A stretch of 64,000 nt of DNA from an uncultured delta proteobacterium (GCA_903885795.1 CAISJV010000017.1:124001-188000); one strand, 5' to 3'; positions 38,094 through 47,703 are shown, numbered from the stretch's first letter. Translations and numbers: made by a program. Notes: generated by a model from the letters alone, not told the origin.

Positions 38094-38121
38094 ACGGGAT
38101 GACTTTTATTCTCCCGTAGCG

Positions 38122-39006
38122 ATGGAAAACAGCGACCAAATAATTCAGTACCTCCTCTCCGGCCTTTCGAACGGGTCAATCTATGCCCTGATTGGCTTTG
38201 GATTTGCCATTATCTACAATGCCACGGGAATTATCAACTTCGCCCAGGGCGAGTTCGTAATGCTGGGGGGGATGCTGACCATCTTCTTTCTCAATGTTTT
38301 CCGACTCCCCCTCATAACGGCCATTGCCCTGGCCGTCGGTGTCTCCACGGCCATCGGCATCGTTTTTGAGCGCCTGGCCATCAGGCCCCTCAAAAACGCC
38401 AGCCCTTTGAGTCTGGTCATCATTACCATCGGCGCCAGTATCCTCATCCGCGGCGCCGCCATGCTCGTATGGGGAAAAGACACCCACGCCCTACCCCCCT
38501 TCTCCGGCAATGATCCCCTTTATCTCATGGGGGCGACAATGCTTCCCCAGAATCTCTGGATCTTTGCCCTCACCGCCGTGATTATCATCGCGAGCAAACT
38601 CTTTTTCCATTATACCATCTTCGGCAAAGCCATGCGCGCCTGCGCCTTCAACAGCCAGGCGGCAAGTTTGGTCGGCATCAGCGTGAAAACCATGGTCCTT
38701 TTGTCCTTCATGATCAGTTCCGCCATCGGCTCCCTGGCCGGCATCATCATCGCTCCCCTCACGATGACCTCTTACGACATGGGCATCATGCTCGGGTTGA
38801 AAGGATTCTGTGCGGCCATCATCGGCGGCATGAGCAGCGGTCTGGGCACCGTCATCGGCGGTCTTCTCCTCGGCATCCTCGAATCCCTCGGAGCAGGCCT
38901 CATCTCCTCCGGTTACAAAGACGCCATAGCCTTCATCATCCTGTTGATTATCCTCTTTCTAAGGCCCGAAGGGGTCTTCGGCAAAAAAGAGACGGAAAGA
39001 GTCTAA
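38122..39006 (+). CDS. livH: Liv-type ABC transporter permease LivH (system 1)
   Basis: One of two inner-membrane permeases of the importer. The 294-residue protein has eight or so hydrophobic segments and the family start LLSGLSNGSIYALIGFGFAI with YNATGIINFAQGEFVMLGGM. GGMSSGLGTVIGGLLLGILE lies near the C-terminus, and it ends with the usual FLRPEGVFGKKE. It follows livK by 28 bases and precedes livM by five, in one operon. Confidence 0.92.
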   Translation: MENSDQIIQYLLSGLSNGSIYALIGFGFAIIYNATGIINFAQGEFVMLGGMLTIFFLNVFRLPLITAIALAVGVSTAIGIVFERLAIRPLKNASPLSLVIITIGASILIRGAAMLVWGKDTHALPPFSGNDPLYLMGATMLPQNLWIFALTAVIIIASKLFFHYTIFGKAMRACAFNSQAASLVGISVKTMVLLSFMISSAIGSLAGIIIAPLTMTSYDMGIMLGLKGFCAAIIGGMSSGLGTVIGGLLLGILESLGAGLISSGYKDAIAFIILLIILFLRPEGVFGKKETERV

Positions 39007-39011
39007 AAACA

Positions 39012-39974
39012 GTGGCGATGACAAAATCACAACGGGACATCATTATCTTCACAGCCTTCGGACTGGCCGTCATGATCACACCTCTGCTTCTCCGGGGCAA
39101 CTACCTCCTGAATGTGTTCGTCTTCATCGGGATCAACACCATGCTGGCCGTCGCCTTGAACCTGCTCCTTGGTTTTGCCGGCCAGATCTCACTGGGTCAT
39201 GCGGCATTTTTCGGCCTCGGTGCTTATATCTCAGGAATTCTTACGACCCGCTACGCCTTCGACCCTTGGATGGCCATGGTCGCGGCGGCTCTTTGCGTAG
39301 GCGTGATAGCCTTCATCATCGGCTTCCCCATCTTGAAACTGAAGGGTCATTATCTGGCCATGGCCACCCTCGGTTTCGGCATTATCGTGTATATTATTTT
39401 CAATGAAACCGTTGACTGGACAGGAGGTCCCTCGGGGATGTCCGGGATACCCAATCTCTCCCTAGGCCCCATAATCTTCGACAGCTATATGACGAATTAT
39501 TACCTGATCTGGGTCTTCACCCTTCTGACCATGCTTTTATCCGTCAATCTGGCCAACTCCCGGATCGGCCGTGCACTGCGGGCAATCCACGACTCGGAAG
39601 TTGCGGCCCGGGTTATGGGGGTCAATGTGCGGCTCCTCAAGGTTCAGATCTTTACAGTCTCAGCCCTCATTTCCGCCTTAGCGGGAAGCCTCTACGCCCA
39701 TACCATGACCTTCATCGCCCCGGCATCCTTCGGATTCAACTTTTCCGTGGAACTCGTCACTATGGTGATCATCGGTGGGTTGGGCAGCATTTACGGTTCC
39801 TTTCTCGGCGCCGCCATTCTGACGTTGCTGCCGGAATTTCTGCGTGTTTTCCACGATTTTGATATCGTTATCTATGGTTTGCTTTTGATTGTGATGACCA
39901 TTTTCATGCCCGGGGGCCTGATCGGCGGCTTCGAAGCACTGGCCGCAGCAATCAATAGAAGAAAAGAGGCCTGA
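39012..39974 (+). CDS. livM: Liv-type ABC transporter permease LivM (system 1)
   Basis: Second permease of the importer; 320 residues with about nine hydrophobic segments. Family motifs are NLLLGFAGQISLGHAAFFGL, LKLKGHYLAMATLGFG, GRALRAIHDSEVAARVMGVN and the C-terminal GGLGSIYGSFLGAAIL. The start is either GTG 39012 or ATG 39018; neither has a strong Shine-Dalgarno. One base separates it from the ATPase gene livG. Confidence 0.92.
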   Translation: MAMTKSQRDIIIFTAFGLAVMITPLLLRGNYLLNVFVFIGINTMLAVALNLLLGFAGQISLGHAAFFGLGAYISGILTTRYAFDPWMAMVAAALCVGVIAFIIGFPILKLKGHYLAMATLGFGIIVYIIFNETVDWTGGPSGMSGIPNLSLGPIIFDSYMTNYYLIWVFTLLTMLLSVNLANSRIGRALRAIHDSEVAARVMGVNVRLLKVQIFTVSALISALAGSLYAHTMTFIAPASFGFNFSVELVTMVIIGGLGSIYGSFLGAAILTLLPEFLRVFHDFDIVIYGLLLIVMTIFMPGGLIGGFEALAAAINRRKEA

Positions 39975-39975
39975 G

Positions 39976-40728
39976 GTGCTGAGTCTGCAAAGGATTACCA
40001 AGACATTCGGCGGCGTGACGGCCCTTGAGGACATTTCGTTCAACGTGGAAAGCGGAGCCATCACGGGGGTCATCGGCCCCAACGGCGCAGGCAAGACGAC
40101 CCTCTTCAATATCGCCACGGGCCTTTACAGCCAGGATACTGGAGACGTCTACCTCGGAGGGCAGAACATCTCCCGGCTGCCCCCGGAAAGACTGGCTCGC
40201 CTCGGTATGATCCGCACCTTTCAGAATGTTGAACTCTTCGGACAGATGACCGTTCTTGAAAATGTCATGGTTGGCCTCCACACGAAGAGCAAAAGCGGCA
40301 TCTTTTCTTGCGCCTTCAAGCTCCCCGGCCAGATCCGGGAAGAAAAAACCATCCACAGACGGGCCCTGAAATGGCTCGAATACACAGGTATAACCGATCT
40401 GGCCGGGATGACGGCAGGAAGCCTGCCCTTCGGCAAGGGGCGGTTGCTGGAGATTGCCCGCGCCCTTGCCTCGGAACCTCGGATCATTCTCATGGATGAA
40501 CCGGCGGCAGGACTCAACAGCCGTGAAACCATGGGTCTGGCTGGGCTCATCAAGAAAATCAGGACCTCGGGAATCACCATCGTCCTCGTCGAGCACGACA
40601 TGGAACTGGTGATGGACGTCTGCGACACCGTCGTAGTCCTGAACCTCGGGCACAAACTGGCAGAGGGCACACCGAGGGATATTCAGGAAAATCCTGAAGT
40701 TATCGCCGCCTATTTAGGCGATGGTTGA
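39976..40728 (+). CDS. livG: Liv-type ABC transporter ATP-binding protein LivG (system 1)
   Basis: Cytoplasmic ATPase of the importer, 250 residues. Walker A is GPNGAGKTT and Walker B is ILMDEPAAGLN. The LivG type is supported by the motif region IRTFQNVELFGQMTVLENVM and the switch histidine in LVEHDMELVMDVCD. The signature region AGSLPFGKGRLLEIARAL departs from the canonical LSGGQ, as is normal for LivG. The start is GTG 39976. Confidence 0.92.
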   Translation: MLSLQRITKTFGGVTALEDISFNVESGAITGVIGPNGAGKTTLFNIATGLYSQDTGDVYLGGQNISRLPPERLARLGMIRTFQNVELFGQMTVLENVMVGLHTKSKSGIFSCAFKLPGQIREEKTIHRRALKWLEYTGITDLAGMTAGSLPFGKGRLLEIARALASEPRIILMDEPAAGLNSRETMGLAGLIKKIRTSGITIVLVEHDMELVMDVCDTVVVLNLGHKLAEGTPRDIQENPEVIAAYLGDG

Positions 40729-40731
40729 TCT

Positions 40732-41475
40732 ATGCTGACGATTAAGAACATCAACGCTTATTACGGCCAGGTACATGCCCTGAAGAACGTTTCCCTCCAC
40801 CTGCAGGAAGGGGAGATCGTCACCCTCATAGGCGCGAATGGTGCTGGTAAAACAACGCTTTTGAATACCATCTCGGGCATCGTTCCACCCAAAAGCGGCC
40901 TGATTCTCTTTTCCGGTACCCCGATTCATGAACTTCCCCCCCACGCCATCGTTGAACGGGGCATTTCCCAGGTTCCCGAAGGGAGGCAGGTCTTCAAACC
41001 CCTATCCGTGGAGGACAACCTCGAATTAGGGGCCTATCTTCGTTACCGGAAAAGGGATGGTAAAAAGGAGGCCAAAGATACGATGGCCATGGTCTACAAC
41101 CTCTTTCCCATTCTCATGGATAGGAGGAAGCAACTGGCGGGCACCCTTTCGGGGGGGGAGCAACAAATGCTTGCTATCGGCCGCGCCCTTATGGCAAAAC
41201 CAAAAATCATGCTCCTCGATGAACCGTCCATGGGACTCGCCCCCCTGGTAGTCCAGGAAATATTCCGGGTCATCGAAAATCTGGCCGGGGAACAGAAAAC
41301 GACCGTCCTTCTGGTGGAACAGAATGCTAGAGTGGCGCTTAAAACAGCGGCCCGTGGCTACGTCCTGGAGACGGGAAAGGTGATTCTAGAAGGCGAGGCC
41401 GCCGATCTCATGGAAAACAGAGATGTTCAGCGGGCTTATCTAGGCCGGGACAAGAAAGAGATTTGGGAAAGATAA
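40732..41475 (+). CDS. livF: Liv-type ABC transporter ATP-binding protein LivF (system 1)
   Basis: Second ATPase of the importer, 247 residues. Walker A is GANGAGKTT, the signature is GTLSGGEQQMLAIGRALM, and Walker B is IMLLDEPSMGLAP. The short LivF form lacks LivG's extra helical insert. ERGISQVPEGRQVF is the LivF-specific loop. It starts three bases after livG and is followed after 13 bases by the aryl-CoA ligase gene, which is probably part of the same transcript. Confidence 0.92.
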   Translation: MLTIKNINAYYGQVHALKNVSLHLQEGEIVTLIGANGAGKTTLLNTISGIVPPKSGLILFSGTPIHELPPHAIVERGISQVPEGRQVFKPLSVEDNLELGAYLRYRKRDGKKEAKDTMAMVYNLFPILMDRRKQLAGTLSGGEQQMLAIGRALMAKPKIMLLDEPSMGLAPLVVQEIFRVIENLAGEQKTTVLLVEQNARVALKTAARGYVLETGKVILEGEAADLMENRDVQRAYLGRDKKEIWER

Positions 41476-41488
41476 TAAGTGGAGGTAG

Positions 41489-42787
41489 ATGATGAAAATC
41501 TGGGATCCTCTTCATGAATGCATGCCCCGGGAGGACCTGGAGCAGCTCCAATTGGAAAAACTTCAGGCAACCTTGAACCGGGTTCACAAGAATGTAACCC
41601 ATTACCGGAAGACGTTCACCAAACTGGACATTATTCCCGAAGACATTCAAGCTCTTTCCGACTTGACCCGCCTCCCCTTCACCACCAAAGACGATCTGCG
41701 CTTGAATTATCCTTACGGAATGTTCGCCGTCCCCTTGCGTGAGGTAGTCCGCATCCATTCCTCTTCCGGAACGTCGAGCAAACCCATCGTCGTTGGTTAC
41801 TCAAAAAACGATATCCGCACGTGGTCCAACCTGGTGGCCCGCTTTATGTGCGCCGCTGGAGTAACCCGTGACGATCTGGTCCAGATCGCCTTTCTCTACG
41901 GCCTCTACACGGGCGCCTTCGGCCTTCATTACGGGACGGAAGCCATCGGAGCGTCGGTCATCCCCATGAGCACGGGCAATACGGAAAAGCAGGTCATGAT
42001 CTTGCAGGATTACCGGGCGACCGTATTGGTCTGCACTCCAAGTTATGCTGTGGCCCTAGCGGATTACATGGAGCGGCACGGCATCGATGCCAAGGGCTTG
42101 ACACTCCGGGTCGGCCTTTTTGGCGGCGAGCCATGGTCTGAGGAACTCCGGGCCGAGATTGAAGACCGGCTTGCGATTACGGCCATGGATAATTACGGCG
42201 TCTCGGAGGTCATGGGACCGGGGATCGCCGGCGAATGCCAGTGCAAAAACGGCATCCACATCTTCGAAGACGCTTTTCTGCCTGAAATCATCGACCCAAA
42301 GACGGGGGCTATCCTGCCTCCCGGCAGCGTCGGCGAACTGGTCCTGACAACCCTGGGGAAGGAAGCCTTCCCCATGATCCGCTATCGGACGGGAGACCTG
42401 ACCAGTCTTGACTATGGGCCCTGTCCATGCGGCCGGACTATGGTGCGTATGAAAAAAACGATGGGACGCTCCGATGACATGCTCATCATTAAAGGGGTGA
42501 ACGTCTTCCCCTCCCAGATCGAGGAGGCCATATTCAGCATTACTCAGGAACGACCGCCCCACCAACTCGTCGTGTCGCGCCGGGGTGCCATGGATACCCT
42601 TGAGATCCTGATCGAGGTGACCGAGAAGTTCTTTGCCCTCGACTTCCAAGATCAACTATCCTTACTGAACCTCATAAAGAAGCGGATCAGATCAGTAGTC
42701 GGCATTGACGCTGCGCTGCGCCTGGTCGAGCCGAAAAGTCTTCCCCGATCGGAAGGAGCCGTGGTCAGCGTCGCGGATACACGATAA
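41489..42787 (+). CDS. paaK: phenylacetate-CoA ligase family protein (aryl acid activation)
   Basis: AMP-forming ligase that activates phenylacetate or a related aryl acid to its CoA ester. The 432-residue protein has the PaaK-type P-loop HSSSGTSSKPIVVGYSKND, the adenylate motif DNYGVSEVMGPGIAGEC, the hinge YRTGDLTSLDYGPCPCGRT, and the C-terminal MKKTMGRSDDMLIIKGVNVF with the IEEAI segment. GGAGGTAG precedes two ATGs. Its place at the end of Liv operon 1 suggests that the imported solute is activated straight away. Phenylacetate, benzoate-like or indoleacetate-like substrates cannot be told apart. Confidence 0.88.
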   Translation: MMKIWDPLHECMPREDLEQLQLEKLQATLNRVHKNVTHYRKTFTKLDIIPEDIQALSDLTRLPFTTKDDLRLNYPYGMFAVPLREVVRIHSSSGTSSKPIVVGYSKNDIRTWSNLVARFMCAAGVTRDDLVQIAFLYGLYTGAFGLHYGTEAIGASVIPMSTGNTEKQVMILQDYRATVLVCTPSYAVALADYMERHGIDAKGLTLRVGLFGGEPWSEELRAEIEDRLAITAMDNYGVSEVMGPGIAGECQCKNGIHIFEDAFLPEIIDPKTGAILPPGSVGELVLTTLGKEAFPMIRYRTGDLTSLDYGPCPCGRTMVRMKKTMGRSDDMLIIKGVNVFPSQIEEAIFSITQERPPHQLVVSRRGAMDTLEILIEVTEKFFALDFQDQLSLLNLIKKRIRSVVGIDAALRLVEPKSLPRSEGAVVSVADTR

Positions 42788-43092
42788 TCATGTCAACGCT
42801 GTCTGCCAATATCGCAGCAGGCAATCCTCGGGCCTGAGTTCGGATGACGGGATAACACATCCACAACTACGGCAGAAACATTTTGATATTCATTGTGCAC
42901 AAGGACGCGAATTTCATTACTATTCTTCCGTAACTCACAAAACATTAATTGACAGGTAAGGCAAGATAGGCTATGCCGTATCGCGTCAACAAACAAAAGG
43001 ATGGAATGCGTCTGAGAGGTCCAACGTCGGCCTTTCGTGCGGGGGGTTGACAAAAGTACCGTTTCCAAAACTCATAACATAAGGAGGGTATC
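42788..43092. other. intergenic region between paaK and the second Liv operon
   Basis: No gene is supported in these 305 bases. It holds one promoter candidate (separate entry), a second TTGACA at about 43052 with no good -10, and AAGGAGGG ahead of livK 2. A 91-codon open frame on the minus strand has no family features and looks spurious. Confidence 0.5.
42949..42977 (+). promoter_or_regulatory. candidate promoter of the second Liv operon
   Basis: TTGACA and TATGCC are 17 bases apart. The -35 is perfect and the -10 matches three of six positions. The leader would be about 110 bases. Confidence 0.35.
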
Positions 43093-44349
43093 ATGAAAAA
43101 GCTTTTTCAGGGTTTTTGTATGTTTTTATTACTGTTTTCTTTTACATCCCTGGCGTACGCCCAAGATGAGATCCGGATCGGCGTCATATTTCCCTTGACA
43201 GGACCGGCGGCCAGCACCGGCCAGGTTCTCCTGGAAGGGGTCAGACTGGCGGCGGATATTGTGAACACCAAAAATAACCTGAACATGCCTCTGGCCAAAA
43301 CCATCGGCCTGCCCAATCTGAAAGGTGCAAAGATCAAGATCATTCCGGGAGATCATCAGGGCAAGCCTGAAATCGGCATGGCCGAGGCGGAACGTCTGAT
43401 CACCCAGGAGAAGGTTGTGGCCATCATCGGCTGTTACAACAGCGGTATCACGGCAACAGCAAGTCAGGCCGCCGAACGTTATGGAATCCCATTCGTCAAC
43501 GACAGTTCCACTTCCCCCAGCCTGACGGAACGGGGCTTCAAGTGGTTCTTCCGGACCACCCCCAACGATGACCTGCTAAGCGAGAACTTCTTTCATTTCC
43601 TCAATGACATGAAGAAGAAAAAGAAGATCAACGCCAACCCCATAGCCCTGTTCAACGAGAATACCCTTTTCGGCACCGATTCCCGAAAATATCAGGAAAA
43701 GTATGCCGCCAAATATGGATATCCCATCTCAGGGGTCGTCCTGTATCCGGCCAAGAGCACCCAGTTGACCTCGGAAATTCAGAAGCTCAAAAGCTATAAT
43801 CCGCGGATTGTGATGCAGACATCCTACATCGCCGACGCCATCCTGTCTATGAAGGGTTACAAGGAACTGAACTTTGCCCCCGACGCCATCCTGGCCAACA
43901 ATGCCGGCTTTATTGATCCCGAGTTCACAAAATCTCTGGGTAAGGACGCCAATTTTATTCTGAGCCGGGAAGTTTGGGCAAAGGACCTGGCCTTGAAAAA
44001 ACCCATGATTAAAACAATCGCCGACATGTTCCAGAAGAGAACGGGCAAGTCCATGGACGGAAGCTCTTCCCGGGCCTTTACGGCAACGATAGTCCTTGCC
44101 GACGCCATCAACCGGGCGAAATCCACGGAACCGGCCAAAATTCGGCAGGCCCTCCTGGAAACAAACATGAAGGCTGATCAGTTGATCATGCCCTGGGACG
44201 GAGTCAAGTTCGATGCCAAGACCGGTCAGAACATGCAGGGCAAGGGAATCATCGTCCAGGTTCAGAACGGCGAATATTATACAGTCTGGCCATTCAACCT
44301 GGCCACGAAGGATGTTGTCTGGCCATTCCCGAAATGGGAAAAGCGATGA
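43093..44349 (+). CDS. Liv-type ABC transporter substrate-binding protein (system 2)
   Basis: Periplasmic HAAT-family receptor. The 418-residue precursor has a signal peptide (MKKLFQGFCMFLLLFSFTSL, cut near AYAQ) and IRIGVIFPLTGPAASTGQVL. It also has VVAIIGCYNSGITATASQAA and RAFTATIVLADAINRAKSTE. It differs from the first receptor in its binding-lobe loops and length (418 against 381), so a different ligand is likely. AAGGAGGG precedes the ATG. Gene order K-H-M-G-F is repeated exactly after it. Confidence 0.9.
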   Translation: MKKLFQGFCMFLLLFSFTSLAYAQDEIRIGVIFPLTGPAASTGQVLLEGVRLAADIVNTKNNLNMPLAKTIGLPNLKGAKIKIIPGDHQGKPEIGMAEAERLITQEKVVAIIGCYNSGITATASQAAERYGIPFVNDSSTSPSLTERGFKWFFRTTPNDDLLSENFFHFLNDMKKKKKINANPIALFNENTLFGTDSRKYQEKYAAKYGYPISGVVLYPAKSTQLTSEIQKLKSYNPRIVMQTSYIADAILSMKGYKELNFAPDAILANNAGFIDPEFTKSLGKDANFILSREVWAKDLALKKPMIKTIADMFQKRTGKSMDGSSSRAFTATIVLADAINRAKSTEPAKIRQALLETNMKADQLIMPWDGVKFDAKTGQNMQGKGIIVQVQNGEYYTVWPFNLATKDVVWPFPKWEKR

Positions 44350-44380
44350 TCTTGGAATGCAAACTTGATTGGGGAATAAA

Positions 44381-44410
44381 GTCTTCTATGCGTCCCAAAA
44401 AGAAGACGCA
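44381..44410 (+). other. pair of mutually exclusive hairpins between livK and livH (system 2)
   Basis: GTCTTCT (44381-44387) can pair with AGAAGAC (44401-44407), or TGCGTC (44389-44394) with GACGCA (44405-44410). The two share GAC, so they exclude each other. Hairpins after binding-protein genes often protect the upstream mRNA and give excess receptor. No T-tract follows. Confidence 0.4.
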
Positions 44411-44448
44411 GGATAGTTCATAAGCATGGAAGGAAGACCTTAAACAAT

Positions 44449-45312
44449 ATGGAGGGGGTATTCATCCAAACGCTGGTCAGCGGCCTGCTGATCGGGTTTC
44501 TATACGCACTGATTGCCGTAGGGCTCACTATGATCTTCGGCATGATGGATATAGTGAATTTCGCTCATGGCGACTATCTCATGGTCGCCATGTATTTTTC
44601 TTTCTGGTTCTTCGCCCTCTTCGGGATGGACCCCCTCTATTCACTCCCCGCAGTAACGCTTATATTGTTCGGTCTGGGCATTCTTACTTATTATCTGCTT
44701 ATCAAACCGATCATCAACGCCCCGATGCTCTCCCAGATCTTCGTTACCTTCGGGGTGCTGATTTTTCTGCGGGGACTCGCCACTTTCCTCTGGAAGGTGG
44801 ACTACCGGATGATCCCACAGACTGTTTTGAGCGGCAATATCCAGTTGGGTGATGTCTATATCGGCATTCCCCAATTAACAGCAGCAGCCGGTGCGATTAT
44901 CTGCAATGGTCTGGTGCTGTGGTTTCTGAAAAAGACACGTCTCGGTATGGCCCTAGAAGCCGTCGCTGAGGATAAGGAAGCTGCCCGGCTCATGGGCATC
45001 AACAGCGACCGCATGTTCGCCCTCGCTTGGGGAATCGGCATCGCTACGGTGGGAGTGGCAGGGGCGCTGCTGACAAGTTTCTATTATGTCTTCCCTGAAG
45101 TTGGCGCCAATTTCGGCCTCATCGCCTTTGTAGTCGTAGCCCTAGGAGGATTCGGCAGTGTGCCGGGAGCCTTTGCCGCTGGCATCATTGTGGGTCTGGT
45201 CGAGGTATTGAGCGGTTTCCTGATTGGCCCGCAGTTCAAATTCATGTTCGTACTTATCCTCTATCTGGCCGTGGTTTTCATCCGGCCCCAGGGGCTACTG
45301 GGAAAAAAGTAA
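44449..45312 (+). CDS. livH: Liv-type ABC transporter permease LivH (system 2)
   Basis: Inner-membrane permease of 287 residues with the family start TLVSGLLIGFLYALIAVGLT and MMDIVNFAHGDYLMVAMYF. EDKEAARLMGINSDRMFALA follows in the middle, with LGGFGSVPGAFAAGIIVGLV and a C-terminal FIRPQGLLGKK. A 99-base gap with hairpins separates it from livK. It is three bases from livM. Confidence 0.92.
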   Translation: MEGVFIQTLVSGLLIGFLYALIAVGLTMIFGMMDIVNFAHGDYLMVAMYFSFWFFALFGMDPLYSLPAVTLILFGLGILTYYLLIKPIINAPMLSQIFVTFGVLIFLRGLATFLWKVDYRMIPQTVLSGNIQLGDVYIGIPQLTAAAGAIICNGLVLWFLKKTRLGMALEAVAEDKEAARLMGINSDRMFALAWGIGIATVGVAGALLTSFYYVFPEVGANFGLIAFVVVALGGFGSVPGAFAAGIIVGLVEVLSGFLIGPQFKFMFVLILYLAVVFIRPQGLLGKK

Positions 45313-45315
45313 CTC

Positions 45316-46263
45316 ATGAAAAAAGGACTTATCGCATTAATAATCTTTCTCGGAGCTCTGGTCGCATTCCCGCTGATTTTTCAAGACCCCTTTCCACGGC
45401 ACACGCTCATAATGATCATGCTCTACGCAGCCATGGGCATTGGCTGGAACATCATTGGCGGCTACACAGGTCAGGTTTCCTTCGGGAATGCGGCCTTTTT
45501 CGGGGTCGGCGCCTACGCGACGGCAATCATGCTCGTGAACTTCGGCATTACTCCCTGGCTGGGAATGCTCGTCGGCTGTGTTTTCTCCGTGGCCCTGGCG
45601 ATCATTGTCGGCTATCCCTGCTTCCGATTGCAAGGCCACTATTTCGCCATTGCTACCATCGCCGTGGGTGAGATTATGCTCCTCGTTTTCACCAACTGGG
45701 AATATGCGGGAGCGGCCGTAGGCATCTACATGCCTATACTACCGGAATCTTTTATGAATTTTGAGTTCCATACGTCCAAACTGCCCTATTATTATATTAT
45801 TCTTGTTATTTTTGTCGCGGCTATCGGCGTCTGCTGGTTTTTTGAAAGAAGTCGGCTTGGCTATTATTGCCGGGCCATCAAGGAAGACCCAGACGGCGCC
45901 CGCAGCCTTGGGATCAACATCCAGCGCTACAAGATGATCGCTTTTTCCATCTCCGCCATAATCACGTCAATCTGCGGCACCTTTTATGCCCAGTACGTTC
46001 TCTATATCCATCCCACAAGCACCATGGACCTCATGATGTCCATCCAGTTGTGCATCATCTGCCTGATCGGCGGTTTGGGCAAACTTTATGGACCGGTCAT
46101 CGGCGCCTTCGTTTTCATTCCGCTGACGGAGCTAACCCGTGTTTACCTGGGCAGCGAAGGACAGGGCGTGGACCTAATGATTTACTCCATGTTGATTATC
46201 ATCCTGGCCATCTGGCGGCCACAGGGATTGTGGGCGATCTTCACTAAAGGAACGGCTAAATGA
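45316..46263 (+). CDS. livM: Liv-type ABC transporter permease LivM (system 2)
   Basis: Second permease of system 2; 315 residues. GYTGQVSFGNAAFFGVGAYA, FRLQGHYFAIATIAVGE, YCRAIKEDPDGARSLGINI and LIGGLGKLYGPVIGAFVF are the family segments. NAAFF replaces the HAAFF of system 1. Its stop overlaps the livG start as ATGA. Confidence 0.92.
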   Translation: MKKGLIALIIFLGALVAFPLIFQDPFPRHTLIMIMLYAAMGIGWNIIGGYTGQVSFGNAAFFGVGAYATAIMLVNFGITPWLGMLVGCVFSVALAIIVGYPCFRLQGHYFAIATIAVGEIMLLVFTNWEYAGAAVGIYMPILPESFMNFEFHTSKLPYYYIILVIFVAAIGVCWFFERSRLGYYCRAIKEDPDGARSLGINIQRYKMIAFSISAIITSICGTFYAQYVLYIHPTSTMDLMMSIQLCIICLIGGLGKLYGPVIGAFVFIPLTELTRVYLGSEGQGVDLMIYSMLIIILAIWRPQGLWAIFTKGTAK

Positions 46264-47018
46264 AGAAGGATCTGCTAATCATTGACAACATCACAAAACG
46301 TTTTGGCGGACTGCTGGCCAACCAGAATATATCATTTTCCATTGACGAAGGGGAGATCATCGGTCTGATCGGCCCGAACGGCGCCGGTAAATCGACCCTG
46401 TTCAACTGTATTTCCTGTTACTATAACTCCAACAGCGGGAAAATCCTTTTTAATGGCACCGACATTTCAAGAAAAACACCCGAGGCCATCTGCCAGATGG
46501 GTATCGGCCGGACCTTCCAGCTCGTCCGGATCTTCAAGGAAATGACTGTCCTTGAAAACATCATGATCGGGGCCTTTCTGAAACACGCCAAGCAAGGCGA
46601 CGCGACAGCAAAAGCGGAAGAAACGGCAAACCTTTTCGGTTTTACGGAAAAATTGTCCCTCGAGGCCGGCTCCCTCACAATCTCCGATCAGAAGCGCCTG
46701 GAAGTCGCTCGCGCCTTTGCCACCGAACCGAAAATCCTGCTGTTGGACGAAATGATGGCGGGGCTTAATATCCAGGAAGTTAGGGAAACAACGGATCTAA
46801 TCCTGAAATTGAGGGGGATGGGATTGACATTGGTCCTGGTCGAACATGTCATGGAAGGCATCATGCCCATCGCCAATCGCGTCATCGTCCTGGATTACGG
46901 GCTAAAGATCGCTGAAGGGACACCTGAAGAGGTAGTAAACAACGAGAAGGTCATTGAGGCTTATTTTGGAAAGAAATACCATGCTAAACGTCGCGGGAAT
47001 ACAGCTCCGCTACAGTAA
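46260..47018 (+). CDS. livG: Liv-type ABC transporter ATP-binding protein LivG (system 2)
   Basis: ATPase of system 2, 252 residues. Walker A is GPNGAGKST, the LivG loop is MGIGRTFQLVRIFKEMTVLE, the signature region is SLTISDQKRLEVARAFA, and Walker B is ILLLDEMMAGLN, with Met in place of the Pro that follows the catalytic Glu. The LVEHVMEGIM switch region is present. The last 13 codons overlap the livF reading frame. Confidence 0.9.
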   Translation: MKKDLLIIDNITKRFGGLLANQNISFSIDEGEIIGLIGPNGAGKSTLFNCISCYYNSNSGKILFNGTDISRKTPEAICQMGIGRTFQLVRIFKEMTVLENIMIGAFLKHAKQGDATAKAEETANLFGFTEKLSLEAGSLTISDQKRLEVARAFATEPKILLLDEMMAGLNIQEVRETTDLILKLRGMGLTLVLVEHVMEGIMPIANRVIVLDYGLKIAEGTPEEVVNNEKVIEAYFGKKYHAKRRGNTAPLQ

Positions 47019-47685
47019 TATCCCCGTCATTCATGACGTTTCGTTCCGCGTGGATGAGGGTGAGATTGTCTCATTCATCGGAGGCAACGGCAATGGGAAA
47101 TCAACGATTCTCAAGGGGATAAGCGGCATCCTCCATCCCCACGCGGGCAGTGTTACATTTAACGGACAGGATATTACCAAGGCACCCTCCCAAGATATTG
47201 TCGCCCTTGGAATGTCACACGTCCCCGAAGGCAGGCGACTGTTTCCCAATCTTACCGTCCTTAAAAACCTCCGTCTAGGGGCCTTTCTGACCCGCGACGC
47301 AGTGGAAATCAAACGCCGACTCGATTATGTCTACGGCATCTTTCCAATTCTTAAGGAGAGGTCCGAACAGAAGGCCAGCACTTTGTCCGGCGGCGAACAG
47401 CAGATGGTCGCCATCGGCCGCGGCCTCATGAGCAAACCCAAACTGCTCTTGCTTGATGAACCTTCATGGGGCATCGCCCCAATTCTCGTTGCAAAGATTT
47501 TTGACGTCATTCGCGAAATCCGAAAAGACGGCATCACCATCCTCCTCGTGGAGCAGGATGTCCAGGAGGCTCTCGAAATCTGCGATCGGGCCTATGTAAT
47601 CCAGACCGGCCGTGTGGCGCAGGAGGGAACAGGCCAAGAATTACTCACCTCAGAAACGATCCAGAAGGCCTTTTTCGGGCTGTGA
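46981..47685 (+). CDS. livF: Liv-type ABC transporter ATP-binding protein LivF (system 2)
   Basis: Second ATPase, 234 residues from ATG 46981 (MLNVAGIQLRYSNIPVIHDV), the usual LivF N-terminus, with GGAAAG eight bases upstream. The frame is open nine codons further, deeper inside livG. Walker A is GGNGNGKST, the signature is STLSGGEQQMVAIGRGLM, and Walker B is LLLLDEPSWGIAP. The overlap with livG is 38 bases. It is followed after 18 bases by a TRAP receptor gene. Confidence 0.9.
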   Translation: MLNVAGIQLRYSNIPVIHDVSFRVDEGEIVSFIGGNGNGKSTILKGISGILHPHAGSVTFNGQDITKAPSQDIVALGMSHVPEGRRLFPNLTVLKNLRLGAFLTRDAVEIKRRLDYVYGIFPILKERSEQKASTLSGGEQQMVAIGRGLMSKPKLLLLDEPSWGIAPILVAKIFDVIREIRKDGITILLVEQDVQEALEICDRAYVIQTGRVAQEGTGQELLTSETIQKAFFGL

Positions 47686-47703
47686 CACGAAGGGAGAAAA
47701 TAT

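Noticed and set aside
42793-43068. 91-codon minus-strand frame between paaK and livK 2
   Set aside because: There is no ribosome-binding site and no recognisable domain, and it covers the promoter region of the next operon.
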